From NCBI GenBank assembly GCA_016297265.1, contig JAEDHB010000019.1:1-28413 (forward strand): 28,413 nucleotides of DNA. The letters are read 5' to 3'. Of this stretch, positions 7,951 through 15,984 are shown piece by piece. The stretch is from Butyrivibrio sp. (GTDB lineage: Bacteria > Bacillota > Clostridia > Lachnospirales > Lachnospiraceae). How positions within the stretch are numbered: the stretch's first letter is position 1; every line of letters starts with the position of its first letter. A program made the position numbers and the translations under genes. The notes beneath the pieces were generated by a model that was not told the DNA's origin, searched no databases, and saw only the letters and a program-made list of their open reading frames with translations.

Positions 7951-8814
7951 TTAATCCTTTCTTGTTACATCAAAATGTTTTGTTAACGCCTTTGTTGCCA
8001 GATTAATACCAAGAACAATTACAAGAAGTACCACCGCAATGCCAAAGGCTGTCCTAAAATCGCCCTCACTTGTTGCTGATAAGTACATCTGAACCGTCAA
8101 TGTTCCGCCTGACTGCATCGGTTTGTTAAGCAATCCCTCAATTCCCTTCGGAAGAAGCTTTGCACTGCCTGCCGTAAAAAGAAGCGCTGCCGATTCGCCA
8201 ACAATTCTTCCGACTGCCAGTATTACGCCGGTGATTATCCCCGGCATTGCACTTGGAATAAGTATTGTTCTTATCATATGCCACTTACCGCTACCCAGAC
8301 CTATTGCTCCGTTGCGATAATTTGCCGGCACTGTTTTTAGCGCCTCCTGAGTATTTCTGGTAATAAGCGGCAGAACCATAATAATGAGTGTCAGAGAGCC
8401 GGTAAGCAATGAATAGCCAAGTCCCAGCTTTTCTCCAAAAAACATCATTCCAAACAATCCAAATACAATTGAGGGAATCCCTGAAAGAGTTTCTGTTGCA
8501 TACTCTATAATCGTCACTATTTTTCCGGGTTTCGCATATTCATTAAGGTAGATAGCACTTCCGACACCTATAGGCGTTGCAACAAGCATGGTAATCAGAA
8601 TAATCAATATGGTATTTACAATATTTCCTGCAATTCCTACCGTTCCCTTAAGCACGCTTGTAACTGATGTCAAAAAAGAGAAATTAACCGCTCTAACGCC
8701 TTTGACAAGTATATATACAATAATTCCGATAAGAAGCAGAACTGAAAAGGATGCACACAGATATATCAGATAACGAATAATTCCGTCCCTGAACCTCCTT
8801 TTTCTATTTACCAT
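7951..8814 (-). CDS. pstA: Phosphate ABC transporter permease PstA
   Basis: The 287-residue permease has six predicted membrane segments. The EAA loop, which contacts PstB, reads GLGSGKWHMIRTILIPSAMP. The start could be this ATG, with AGGCGG 9 bases upstream, or a GTG three codons earlier that would sit directly on that site; I prefer the ATG. The reading frame overlaps the 3' end of pstC by 11 bases, which implies coupled translation. Confidence 0.94.
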   Translation of the reverse strand: MVNRKRRFRDGIIRYLIYLCASFSVLLLIGIIVYILVKGVRAVNFSFLTSVTSVLKGTVGIAGNIVNTILIILITMLVATPIGVGSAIYLNEYAKPGKIVTIIEYATETLSGIPSIVFGLFGMMFFGEKLGLGYSLLTGSLTLIIMVLPLITRNTQEALKTVPANYRNGAIGLGSGKWHMIRTILIPSAMPGIITGVILAVGRIVGESAALLFTAGSAKLLPKGIEGLLNKPMQSGGTLTVQMYLSATSEGDFRTAFGIAVVLLVIVLGINLATKALTKHFDVTRKD

Positions 8815-9706
8815 CCTTTTCACCCGCCTTTCTTGCTTTCAGCAATATAAAATTGACAATCATAATAAAGACATATAGTACAAGACCTACAGTAAAAAGC
8901 ACTTTTCGGTGCAGTCCGCCTGCATAGCTCATTTCACTTACAATCTGAGTCGTAAGTGTTCTGACAGAATTGAAGGGCAGCGGAATATTGACAGCACCTC
9001 CTGCCACCATATTTATTGCCATAGCCTCTCCTAATGCTCTTCCGATTCCCAGAACAACACCTGTCAGAATTCCTGATTTCGCCGCCGGAATAACTGTCTT
9101 AAAAATAGTCTGTTCCTTCGTTGCTCCCAGTGCCAGTGAAGCAGCCCTCAAATTATCCTGTACTGCCTTTATGGATGATGTACTTACACTGATTACCGTA
9201 GGCAGAATCATAATTGCAAGAATAATGATTGCTGATAACATATTTGCACCACCGGTAAACTGATGTGAGCTGTCACCGGCAAACACTATATTTTCAAGTT
9301 TAAACATCAGCGGATTCAATACCATCATACCGATCAGACCATATATTACAGAAGGAATCGCCGCTAATAATTCCACTGAACTGCGCACTATTTTTGCTAT
9401 TTTTTTACCGGCCATTTCGGATATGTATACAGCCGTAAGCAACCCTATAGGAACTCCGATAAGAATGGCCGCACCTGTTCCAAAAAGCGACGCAAGAATA
9501 ATATAGAGAATTCCGTATGACGGGTTATCCGCAGTAGGTTCCCATATATTGCCAAAAAGTAATTCCGAAACCCCGACTTCCTTTAAAGCCGGGGTTCCCT
9601 TTACCAGCATATATATTGTAATTGCACATACTGCAAATATAGCTACTGCTGCACAGGTAAGAAAAATACTTTTTGCAGTCTTTTCTATAAATGCTTTCTT
9701 TTTCAT
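8804..9706 (-). CDS. pstC: Phosphate ABC transporter permease PstC
   Basis: The 300-residue permease has six membrane segments and the EAA loop GATKEQTIFKTVIPAAKSG followed by GIGRALGEAMA. It pairs with PstA to form the phosphate channel. The ATG follows AGGGGAGCAT, and that ribosome site lies beside the pstS stop codon. The gap to pstS is 9 bases. Confidence 0.95.
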   Translation of the reverse strand: MKKKAFIEKTAKSIFLTCAAVAIFAVCAITIYMLVKGTPALKEVGVSELLFGNIWEPTADNPSYGILYIILASLFGTGAAILIGVPIGLLTAVYISEMAGKKIAKIVRSSVELLAAIPSVIYGLIGMMVLNPLMFKLENIVFAGDSSHQFTGGANMLSAIIILAIMILPTVISVSTSSIKAVQDNLRAASLALGATKEQTIFKTVIPAAKSGILTGVVLGIGRALGEAMAINMVAGGAVNIPLPFNSVRTLTTQIVSEMSYAGGLHRKVLFTVGLVLYVFIMIVNFILLKARKAGEKDGK

Positions 9707-9715
9707 ATGCTCCCC

Positions 9716-10546
9716 TTACTGCGGAATAATGAGTCCCACTTTTCTGATAACATCTTTTCCGGCATCTGATTTAATATAGTCAAACCATGCTCTTACAATC
9801 TCGTTCTGATCTTTAATCTCGCCCTTGGTTGCCATTACAAACGGTCTTTGAAGAATATATTTTCCTGCAAGTATCTGCTCTTCCGTAGGCTCTGCGCCAT
9901 CAATTTTAAGTCCTGTTACGCTGTTATCTACAACATCCAGGGATACATATCCGATAGCACCGGGCGTTGTCGCAACTTTTGCAAGCACGGCGCCTGTTGA
10001 ATCAAGCTGCTGTGCATATTTGCAGGCATCTTTTACCTCCATAAGCTCCTCAAATGCATCCCTTGTTCCTGAACCGGCCTCTCTTCCGATTACAACGATC
10101 GGCTGATTTGCACCGCCAAGCTCGCTCCAGTTGGTAATTTCTCCGGTATAGATTTTCGCGAGATTGCCGGCAGATACGTCCTTTACACTATTCTCTGTAT
10201 CCGTTATTACAGCAATGCCGTCAATTGCAATAATATTCTCAACTGCTCCGTTGTTCTTTTCTTCATCCTTCAATCCTCTTGAAGCATTGCCGATGTCCAC
10301 CGACCCTGAGGCAAGTGATTCAAGCCCTGCACCGGACCCCGTATATTCAACGGTTACTGTCACTCCCTGATTTGCTTCCATAAAGCTTTCTGACATTGCT
10401 TCACATAACTTTTCCATTGATGTAGAACCTGCCAGGGTTAGTTTTCCCGTTAGTTCTCCGCTTTCCGAATTCTTCTTTCCGCATCCGGTAAATGTCACTG
10501 CCATAACACAGGCTGCCGCAACAGCAGCAAAAATTTTCTTTTTCAT
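9716..10546 (-). CDS. pstS: Phosphate-binding lipoprotein PstS
   Basis: The 276-residue protein has a lipoprotein signal peptide with the lipidated Cys at residue 22 (FTGC). Phosphate-contacting motifs are present: AGSTSMEKL, YTGSGAGLE, DIGNASR and GREAGSGTR. It captures phosphate outside the membrane for PstC/PstA. The ATG follows AAAGAGG by 9 bases. It is the first gene of the pst operon and lies directly downstream of a Pho box. Confidence 0.96.
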   Translation of the reverse strand: MKKKIFAAVAAACVMAVTFTGCGKKNSESGELTGKLTLAGSTSMEKLCEAMSESFMEANQGVTVTVEYTGSGAGLESLASGSVDIGNASRGLKDEEKNNGAVENIIAIDGIAVITDTENSVKDVSAGNLAKIYTGEITNWSELGGANQPIVVIGREAGSGTRDAFEELMEVKDACKYAQQLDSTGAVLAKVATTPGAIGYVSLDVVDNSVTGLKIDGAEPTEEQILAGKYILQRPFVMATKGEIKDQNEIVRAWFDYIKSDAGKDVIRKVGLIIPQ

Positions 10547-10612
10547 ATTTACATACCTCTTTCTGAATCTGATATTTTGTCAACATATGGCGCCTTTTTG
10601 TTTTACAGCTTC

Positions 10613-10656
10613 ATCATAATTATGAAATGTAAAATACATCACCGAATTGATGTAAA
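10613..10656 (-). promoter_or_regulatory. Pho box and promoter of the pst operon
   Basis: Minus-strand TTTACAT occurs at 10656-10650 and 10633-10627, 23 bases apart (two steps of about 11). A degenerate TCGGTG lies at the middle step. Nine bases after the second TTTACA hexamer lies TATGAT (10618-10613), a good -10 with no -35 at the usual distance. That layout is typical of an activator-dependent Pho promoter. The predicted transcript would start near 10606. Confidence 0.72.
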
Positions 10657-10669
10657 TCTTAAGTAAAAA

Positions 10670-10936
10670 TTAATTATTGAGTCCGGAATCGTCTTTTGTT
10701 GTATTAAATTCGTGATTATACAGATAAATCATTCCACCGAAAAAACCAATGAATACTGCCGGATATCCAATAAAACATAACAGCCATTCCACTCCCGGAA
10801 GATACAATCGTCCTATAAGTCCCCATAATAAGGCTCCTGCTATGCAGTTTATCAGAATTAATAAGCCTACAAATACTCTGTTTTTTGCTTCACATCCGAT
10901 ATTCATATGATTAACCATTTTCCATACTGTTTTCAT
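10670..10936 (-). CDS. Small two-TM membrane protein, probably in the Pho regulon
   Basis: I do not recognise this 88-residue protein. It has a short basic N-terminus and two hydrophobic segments at about 22-46 and 51-73, separated by GRLYLPGVEW. The tail is charged and polar. The start is well supported by GGAGG 8 bases before the ATG. It lies directly upstream of the pst promoter and has its own array of four Pho repeats. The same 9-base distance from the last repeat to a -10 is seen as at pstS. It may act in phosphate uptake or in starvation signalling at the membrane; this is inference from position only. Confidence 0.75.
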   Translation of the reverse strand: MKTVWKMVNHMNIGCEAKNRVFVGLLILINCIAGALLWGLIGRLYLPGVEWLLCFIGYPAVFIGFFGGMIYLYNHEFNTTKDDSGLNN

Positions 10937-10957
10937 ATCACATACCTCCGTAAGCTC

Positions 10958-11012
10958 ATACTAGCAATCCTATGTAAAATTGAATGTCCGACTTATGTAA
11001 AGGAGATGTAAA
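10958..11012 (-). promoter_or_regulatory. Four-repeat Pho box between the small membrane protein and the divergent GGDEF gene
   Basis: Minus-strand repeats are TTTACAT at 11012-11006, TTTACAT at 11001-10995, CGGACAT at 10990-10984 and TTTACAT at 10978-10972. The steps are 11, 11 and 12 bases. This is the best match in the window to the Bacillus PhoP box. A -10-like TAGTAT (10963-10958) starts 9 bases after the last TTTACA hexamer, so the array is oriented toward the small membrane protein. It ends 12 bases before the -35 of the plus-strand GGDEF gene and could also affect that promoter. Confidence 0.75.
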
Positions 11013-11024
11013 ACAAAATAATCA

Positions 11025-11053
11025 TTGCCACATACTTTGGATAATGCTATCAT
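11025..11053 (+). promoter_or_regulatory. Sigma-A promoter of the GGDEF gene
   Basis: TTGCCA (11025-11030) and TATCAT (11048-11053) are 17 bases apart. Transcription would start near 11060, about 22 bases before the ATG, leaving room for the GGGAG ribosome site at 11070-11074. Confidence 0.65.
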
Positions 11054-11081
11054 TAAATAAACATATTTTGGGAGAATTGTT

Positions 11082-12230
11082 ATGAATATTGTTATAGCAC
11101 TTAGGGAAGAAATAGTGCTGTTAATCATTCTATTGCTCCTGTTTGGATATTGCTCTTTCGGAGTGAAACGCGTAGATATGAGCAGATTCAACAGACTGTG
11201 CATTGCGGCAATTATTCATGTGATACTGGATAGTGTGACTTTGGTTTTGGTAAATAATAAATCAGTTCCTTTTGAAACCAATCGGGCAATTCATCTGCTT
11301 TTCTACTATTCGGCTATTGCCTTTTGTATCATGTTTTTGTCCTACACTCTTGATAAGGTTGGCAGCATACTTCAGAAAAGAATATGGATGATTTTGTGCA
11401 GTGTATTGTGGATGACATACGCTTTTACAGGACCGTTTTTGGAATTTAAAATTGTTCAGGGTGACAGCATTTGCTATAGTCATGGGATAAGTGTTATCGT
11501 TGCCTTTGCCTTTGCATACGGCATTCAGTTCGTGGCAATTTTTCTGCTATTGATTAATTGTAAAAAAATGGACCGCAAATCCTTTATAGTCCTGTTGCAA
11601 ATGTCGGTAATAATCATTCTTACAACAACAGTACAGATTATCATTCCCGAATTTCTTTTCACCGGTGCCAGCGTTACAATTATCACCCTGAGCGTATTTT
11701 TTGCAATTGAGAATCCTTCAAAAATATATATTAAAAAGGCTTATATTGATGTGGATACGGGGGTTAAAAACAGAACCTGTTTTGAGGAGGATTTGGAGAA
11801 ATACCAGCACAGACTTCAGGATTATGACCAAAATAATCTCCAAATAGGAATTGTCGTATGTGACCTTAACGGATTAAAGCACACCAATGATACATATGGT
11901 CATGCTGTCGGTGATATGATGATCAGAACATCCGCAGAAATTCTGCAGGAACAGATGCTTTCCGCCAAGTCAATATACAGAACCGGCGGAGATGAATTTG
12001 TTGCCATCTATATTGGCGAAAACTGTATGAACATCGAAAAAGATATATCCAATGTCCAAATCAAATGCCGTCAGGAAAGCACAAAGGTCCCATATCCGAT
12101 AAGTATTGCCATGGGATATGCTACCACGGCAGACGACCAGAATCTCAAGACTATTCACGAAATTTCTGATGCGAATATGTATAAGAATAAAACACAAATG
12201 AAAGAGGGCAATCCGATTTTTAACAGATAA
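11082..12230 (+). CDS. Membrane diguanylate cyclase (seven-TM sensor plus GGDEF)
   Basis: The first 207 or so residues of this 382-residue protein form about seven membrane segments. An IENP linker at 209-212 and a GGDEF domain follow. The domain has VVCDLNGLKHTNDTYGH (about 258-274) and an intact GGDEF at 302-306, so it should make c-di-GMP from two GTP. The RxxD inhibitory site usually found just before the GGDEF loop is absent (the text there is LSAKSIYRT). The N-terminal module resembles that of the EAL protein at 23607-25472, with IENP at almost the same residue number. It is the only plus-strand gene. It shares its upstream region with a Pho box and ends at a bidirectional terminator. 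Confidence 0.9.
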   Translation: MNIVIALREEIVLLIILLLLFGYCSFGVKRVDMSRFNRLCIAAIIHVILDSVTLVLVNNKSVPFETNRAIHLLFYYSAIAFCIMFLSYTLDKVGSILQKRIWMILCSVLWMTYAFTGPFLEFKIVQGDSICYSHGISVIVAFAFAYGIQFVAIFLLLINCKKMDRKSFIVLLQMSVIIILTTTVQIIIPEFLFTGASVTIITLSVFFAIENPSKIYIKKAYIDVDTGVKNRTCFEEDLEKYQHRLQDYDQNNLQIGIVVCDLNGLKHTNDTYGHAVGDMMIRTSAEILQEQMLSAKSIYRTGGDEFVAIYIGENCMNIEKDISNVQIKCRQESTKVPYPISIAMGYATTADDQNLKTIHEISDANMYKNKTQMKEGNPIFNR

Positions 12231-12246
12231 AAGATTAATAAATACA

Positions 12247-12279
12247 AAAATGGTTATGAGCAAGGCTCATAACCATTTT
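12247..12279. terminator. Bidirectional intrinsic terminator
   Basis: A perfect 15-bp stem (AAAATGGTTATGAGC with its complement) and a 3-base loop sit between converging genes, 16 bases after the GGDEF stop and 36 bases after the chemoreceptor stop. The A/T ends give a T run on either strand, so it can stop transcription from both sides. Confidence 0.85.
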
Positions 12280-12315
12280 CTATTATAGGACTTTTCACAG
12301 CCCTCCATATTCCCT

Positions 12316-13992
12316 TTAGCTGAAGAAATCAATCATCTTAACCACCGAATCAGAGGATGCAACTATATCCTGCGTATATGAATTGATATTTTCAATATTA
12401 GCTCCCAGTTCCTGGGTACTTGCTGATGTCTCTTCGGTAGATGCAGCATTTTCTTCGGAGATTGAAGAAAGTGTACTGATTTCATCTATTACAGTGTCCT
12501 TAGACTTAGCCAGAGTCTCTGTCTGGTTGGAAATGGTATTAACCTGAGTAACCATATCTCCTACGCAACTAACAACCTCGTTAAAGGAATCATCAACTTC
12601 CTTAAGGACATTGCCCTCGTTGCTGACAGATTCTTTTATCTTATTGGCAAGTCTGGTATTTTCTTCTGACTTGTTAACAATATCATCAATAATAACTTGA
12701 ATTTCCTGAGCTGATTTGTTGGACTGGTCAGCAAGCTGCTGAATCTCAGATGCAACCACCGCAAAGCCTCTTCCTGCTTCACCTGCTCTTGCTGCTTCTA
12801 TGGAAGCGTTAAGTGAAAGAAGGTTGGTCTGACTCGCAATACCGGTAATAGTCTCCGCTGCCTTGCTGATCTCTCTTACAGCATCACTTGCTTCAAGTAT
12901 TCCCTTGGTAACAGCATCAGTAGCATTCACTGTACTGTGATTTGCGTCAATGAGTTCTTTGAGATTGTCCTGCGCTTTACCGGATATAGCTGATATCCTG
13001 CCTGCGCTTTCCGCAGCTTCCTCAGTAATTGTCGTGATAGAATCAATAGCATTGCCCATTTCCATCATAGCAGAAGCTGTATTCTGAACGGATGTTGCCA
13101 TTTCATTTGCACCATTTGCCATATCCTCAACTGCAGCCGTAATGCCGTCCTTTGCATCATTCGAAATCTTGACAGCACCGGATACCGTATTGACGGTGCC
13201 ATTAAGTCCGTTCATCTCATTCTTGATTTTGCCCGTCATATCGCTCAGATTGGTCTTTACGGAATATATACAGTCAACAATTGTAACAATTTCTTTAATA
13301 TGGCTCTTTGCATTAAATCCGCCGCTAACCTGTCCTTTGGAAATCTTCTCAAGTTCATTAGCTGCCGCCTTCATCGGATTGTATATGAGTCTGCAAATCA
13401 TTAATGCCAGAACAATGAATACTGCAAACAATGCAACAGCAATAATTACTGAAGTTCTGATTACCTTGGTAATTGCAGCCTGAACGGTTTGCTGTTTTTC
13501 ACCTGCAAATGCCATACCCCAGACTTCTCCGTTATCATCATATACGGGGGTATAGTATGTATAATAATTCTCACCATTAATTTTAATCTTGTCTGCCTTG
13601 AAATCCTTGCCGGCCTGAATTGTTTCCCATACCTTAGGGTCACATTTGGTATCGTTGTTACGCGTTCCGTCTTCCTTCTTAACAGAAGTGAGCCATCTTG
13701 TATCCTTCTCGAACAGTGTAAGCTCAATATCCTGGTCTTTGAGAGAATCAATGTATTTCTCCGATACATCATCTCTTTCAAGAATATCTTCCCTGATATC
13801 CCATTCAAAGTATTCCTTAACCTGAACCGCACATGCCTTCAATCTCTCGTATGTGCTAGTGGTAAGCTCATTCTTCATTGTTATTGAATTGTAAATTGTA
13901 AAGGTAAGTATTGATACCGTAAGCGGAATAAGCGCATACAGTAACAATGTCAGCGCAATGCTGAGTTTGGACTTATTATTTGGTTTTTCCAT
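12316..13992 (-). CDS. Methyl-accepting chemotaxis protein with single Cache-like sensor
   Basis: The 558-residue protein has TM1 at about 11-34 and an extracellular sensor to about 178 that ends in a Cache-like strand pair (YTPVYDDNGEVWGMAFAGE). TM2 lies at about 181-203. A HAMP domain and a long cytoplasmic coiled coil follow. The signalling tip is intact (NLLSLNASIEAARAGEAGRG). There is no C-terminal CheR-binding pentapeptide. The ATG at 13992 follows GGGAGG by 5 bases; a start five codons earlier overlaps that site. It is monocistronic, with its own promoter. No chemotaxis or flagellar genes are nearby, and the ligand is unknown. Confidence 0.92.
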   Translation of the reverse strand: MEKPNNKSKLSIALTLLLYALIPLTVSILTFTIYNSITMKNELTTSTYERLKACAVQVKEYFEWDIREDILERDDVSEKYIDSLKDQDIELTLFEKDTRWLTSVKKEDGTRNNDTKCDPKVWETIQAGKDFKADKIKINGENYYTYYTPVYDDNGEVWGMAFAGEKQQTVQAAITKVIRTSVIIAVALFAVFIVLALMICRLIYNPMKAAANELEKISKGQVSGGFNAKSHIKEIVTIVDCIYSVKTNLSDMTGKIKNEMNGLNGTVNTVSGAVKISNDAKDGITAAVEDMANGANEMATSVQNTASAMMEMGNAIDSITTITEEAAESAGRISAISGKAQDNLKELIDANHSTVNATDAVTKGILEASDAVREISKAAETITGIASQTNLLSLNASIEAARAGEAGRGFAVVASEIQQLADQSNKSAQEIQVIIDDIVNKSEENTRLANKIKESVSNEGNVLKEVDDSFNEVVSCVGDMVTQVNTISNQTETLAKSKDTVIDEISTLSSISEENAASTEETSASTQELGANIENINSYTQDIVASSDSVVKMIDFFS

Positions 13993-14029
13993 CGTAACCT
14001 CCCACATGTTTAGTCTTATGACAGTTACA

Positions 14030-14058
14030 ATTATATCAATTTTCGACTTTTATTGCAA
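14030..14058 (-). promoter_or_regulatory. Promoter of the chemoreceptor gene
   Basis: TTGCAA (minus 14058-14053) and a consensus TATAAT (14035-14030) are separated by 17 bases. This looks like sigma-A rather than the flagellar sigma factor that often serves chemoreceptors. No good flagellar-type -10 was found. Confidence 0.7.
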
Positions 14059-14066
14059 TATTATGC

Positions 14067-14100
14067 AAAAAAAACACAATCCCTCCATACGGCGGAATTG
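14067..14100 (-). terminator. Intrinsic terminator after the EFR1-type gene
   Basis: On the minus strand CAATTCC (14100-14094) pairs with GGGATTG (14083-14077), with one T-G wobble. A TGTTTTTTTT tract follows, ending near 14067. It lies 7 bases after the stop codon. Confidence 0.7.
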
Positions 14101-14107
14101 CACTAAT

Positions 14108-14875
14108 TTACACATCATTCTTTCTTATGTATTTTGCACATACATATCTATTCTTACCCACACTATTCTTTCCGTATTCGATTGCTTTCTTCGGGCACCT
14201 GTTGATACATGCCATGCAATGAATGCACGATTTATTCCAGACAGGTCTGCCGTCTGCTATTTCTATTGAATTGACCGGGCAAAGTTTTTTGCATAATCCA
14301 CAGGAAATGCACTCTGTTGTCGCCCTGAATTTGCCGGTTCGGGTAAAAAATTTTATGTACAGCCATTCCACAAACTTTGTAACACCATATTCAAACAGAT
14401 TTGCCTTCTTCATGGAAAAATATTGGTTATTCCTTATCACATTGGCCATTTCAGTGATTTTTGCCGTGGCGTCGTTCATTCTTTTCTCAATTTCCGGTGC
14501 CTCCGTCATTTTGAACAATGCAATGTAATTCTGTGGCATAACAATTTTTTCCGTACCCATATACTGCAAATTTGCATATTTGCAAAGGGAAAGTGCAGCA
14601 TTTGGACTTGAACCTGCTGCCCCTGCGCAGGTTGCAATGAAATACGCTTTCTTACACCCGGCAAAAGAGGATGCCCTGATAAATCGGGCTAAAACCTTGG
14701 GTATTATCGATAAATATACAGGAAATACAACTACATAGGGTGTATCGCTGTTGAATTCCCCCACTTTATTATTCTTGATATAATCATTTACACATACCGT
14801 TTCATCGCCCAGCAAGTCGGCGAGTCCGTCAGCCACATATCTGCTGTTCCCCGTACCCGTAAAATATAATATCAT
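14108..14875 (-). CDS. EFR1-family flavodoxin/ferredoxin protein
   Basis: The 255-residue protein has an N-terminal flavodoxin fold with the FMN phosphate loop FTGTGNSRY at about 5-13. The C-terminus has two CxxCxxCxxxCP clusters (CISCGLCKKLCP and CIHCMACINRCP), each fit to hold a [4Fe-4S] centre. Such proteins shuttle electrons between an FMN and iron-sulfur clusters in anaerobes; partners are unknown. The ATG at 14875 follows AGGAG by 7 bases; a GTG two codons upstream is too close to that site. The gene appears to be transcribed alone. Confidence 0.9.
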   Translation of the reverse strand: MILYFTGTGNSRYVADGLADLLGDETVCVNDYIKNNKVGEFNSDTPYVVVFPVYLSIIPKVLARFIRASSFAGCKKAYFIATCAGAAGSSPNAALSLCKYANLQYMGTEKIVMPQNYIALFKMTEAPEIEKRMNDATAKITEMANVIRNNQYFSMKKANLFEYGVTKFVEWLYIKFFTRTGKFRATTECISCGLCKKLCPVNSIEIADGRPVWNKSCIHCMACINRCPKKAIEYGKNSVGKNRYVCAKYIRKNDV

Positions 14876-14911
14876 CTTCACACTCCTGATTAAATTTCTA
14901 CATTAATTGAT

Positions 14912-14940
14912 ATATTCCGTTGGTGAATCAGAAATGTCAA
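14912..14940 (-). promoter_or_regulatory. Probable promoter of the EFR1-type gene
   Basis: A perfect TTGACA (minus 14940-14935) is followed after 17 bases by GAATAT (14917-14912), a weak -10. The strength rests on the -35. Confidence 0.45.
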
Positions 14941-14955
14941 TAATTATATTGTGAT

Positions 14956-15927
14956 TTAATTTTGAATATATAGTGGTGTTTTATCTATTTCAAAGCATAT
15001 TACAGTATCGCCTTCAAGATTTTCCCTGTGCATATCCACACCGGCAATTCTGCTATTATCATAGGTCCTGTAATAATATATACCATCCTCGGCATTGCAG
15101 CAGCTTGTATAGATTGATATCTCATATTCGCCCTCCGCAACTTCACAGCAGCCCCTCGTCTGAATAACCGTATCCATTATATGAAAATACTGGCAAACCC
15201 TTTCATTCTCCGTATTTCCTGCAATGGAATTCATATTCGCAAAGGCCGCTCTGACAAATCTTGAGGGTGAACTCAAATCTCCCGGCAGTCCAATAGCTCC
15301 CATACCTCTGCTGTAAAGTTCCAACGGCACCTTATCTGAAAAGCAATTCTCCGGTTGCTTTGGCGACAGCGAGCGATATTGATTGAGATTGAACATCTGT
15401 TGTCCAAAGGGAGGATTGTTGGTCAGAACTCCCACAGGATTGTTAAAAATATGCATACCATCACTCATAAATTCTACCACAATATCTTCCTTTGCATCTG
15501 ATATTATCCAATGCAAGGAAGCCGTCGGAAGCCTGTCATTATAGCTTTCGGACAAAAGACAGATATTATCAAGCATCATTCTTGCTTCTGCCACTGTGGC
15601 ACATCGTGAAAGAATCCGGGGGATGAATTCACATTGCAAAATATTATCCCCCTCACCTAAGGCATCGGAATATTCTGCATTTCCTACAAAATTCAACCCT
15701 GCCATACACAGACCCTTTTCATTAACTCCATCATAAAACAAAGGCATACCGTCCGCCATATGCGCCATTCCAAGAATCGCATAATGGTCATTATCAATAC
15801 CTGCATATCTGTAATTTATTGGATATTTTTTCGGAAGAAAAACCACTTTTTCGCCATATGAATATTCATAGTCCAAAGTTCTGCCAAAATATAATTTCCC
15901 CTGTCTGCAAGCCACTGCTGTACACAT
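14956..15927 (-). CDS. Choloylglycine hydrolase family protein (bile salt hydrolase-like Ntn hydrolase)
   Basis: The 323-residue protein begins MCTAVACR, so Met removal exposes Cys2, the nucleophile of this family. Other active-site positions of characterised bile salt hydrolases are present: R16 and D19 in FGRTLDYEY, N79 in AGLNF (Tyr is usual here in penicillin V acylases), N170/N171 in VLTNNPPF, and R223 in SPSRFVRA. The length is typical. It hydrolyses linear amide C-N bonds; glycine- or taurine-conjugated bile salts are the likely substrates, acyl-homoserine lactones or penicillin V the alternatives. The ATG at 15927 is required to place Cys at position 2, and GAGGTG lies upstream. A GTG three codons earlier would bury the nucleophile. 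There is no signal peptide, so it is cytoplasmic. It lies 57 bases after the hemerythrin gene. Confidence 0.88.
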   Translation of the reverse strand: MCTAVACRQGKLYFGRTLDYEYSYGEKVVFLPKKYPINYRYAGIDNDHYAILGMAHMADGMPLFYDGVNEKGLCMAGLNFVGNAEYSDALGEGDNILQCEFIPRILSRCATVAEARMMLDNICLLSESYNDRLPTASLHWIISDAKEDIVVEFMSDGMHIFNNPVGVLTNNPPFGQQMFNLNQYRSLSPKQPENCFSDKVPLELYSRGMGAIGLPGDLSSPSRFVRAAFANMNSIAGNTENERVCQYFHIMDTVIQTRGCCEVAEGEYEISIYTSCCNAEDGIYYYRTYDNSRIAGVDMHRENLEGDTVICFEIDKTPLYIQN

Positions 15928-15984
15928 AAAATTCACCTCAGAAATATATTAACCGTATTTTCGTAATTTAAACATGGCATTTAA

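Noticed and set aside
10401..10586. A 61-residue minus-strand frame overlapping the start of pstS
   Set aside because: It is a shifted reading of the pstS signal peptide region, and its start overlaps the promoter-proximal leader.
10970..11203. A 77-residue minus-strand frame across the Pho box
   Set aside because: It lies over clear regulatory repeats and the divergent cyclase start, and has no ribosome site.
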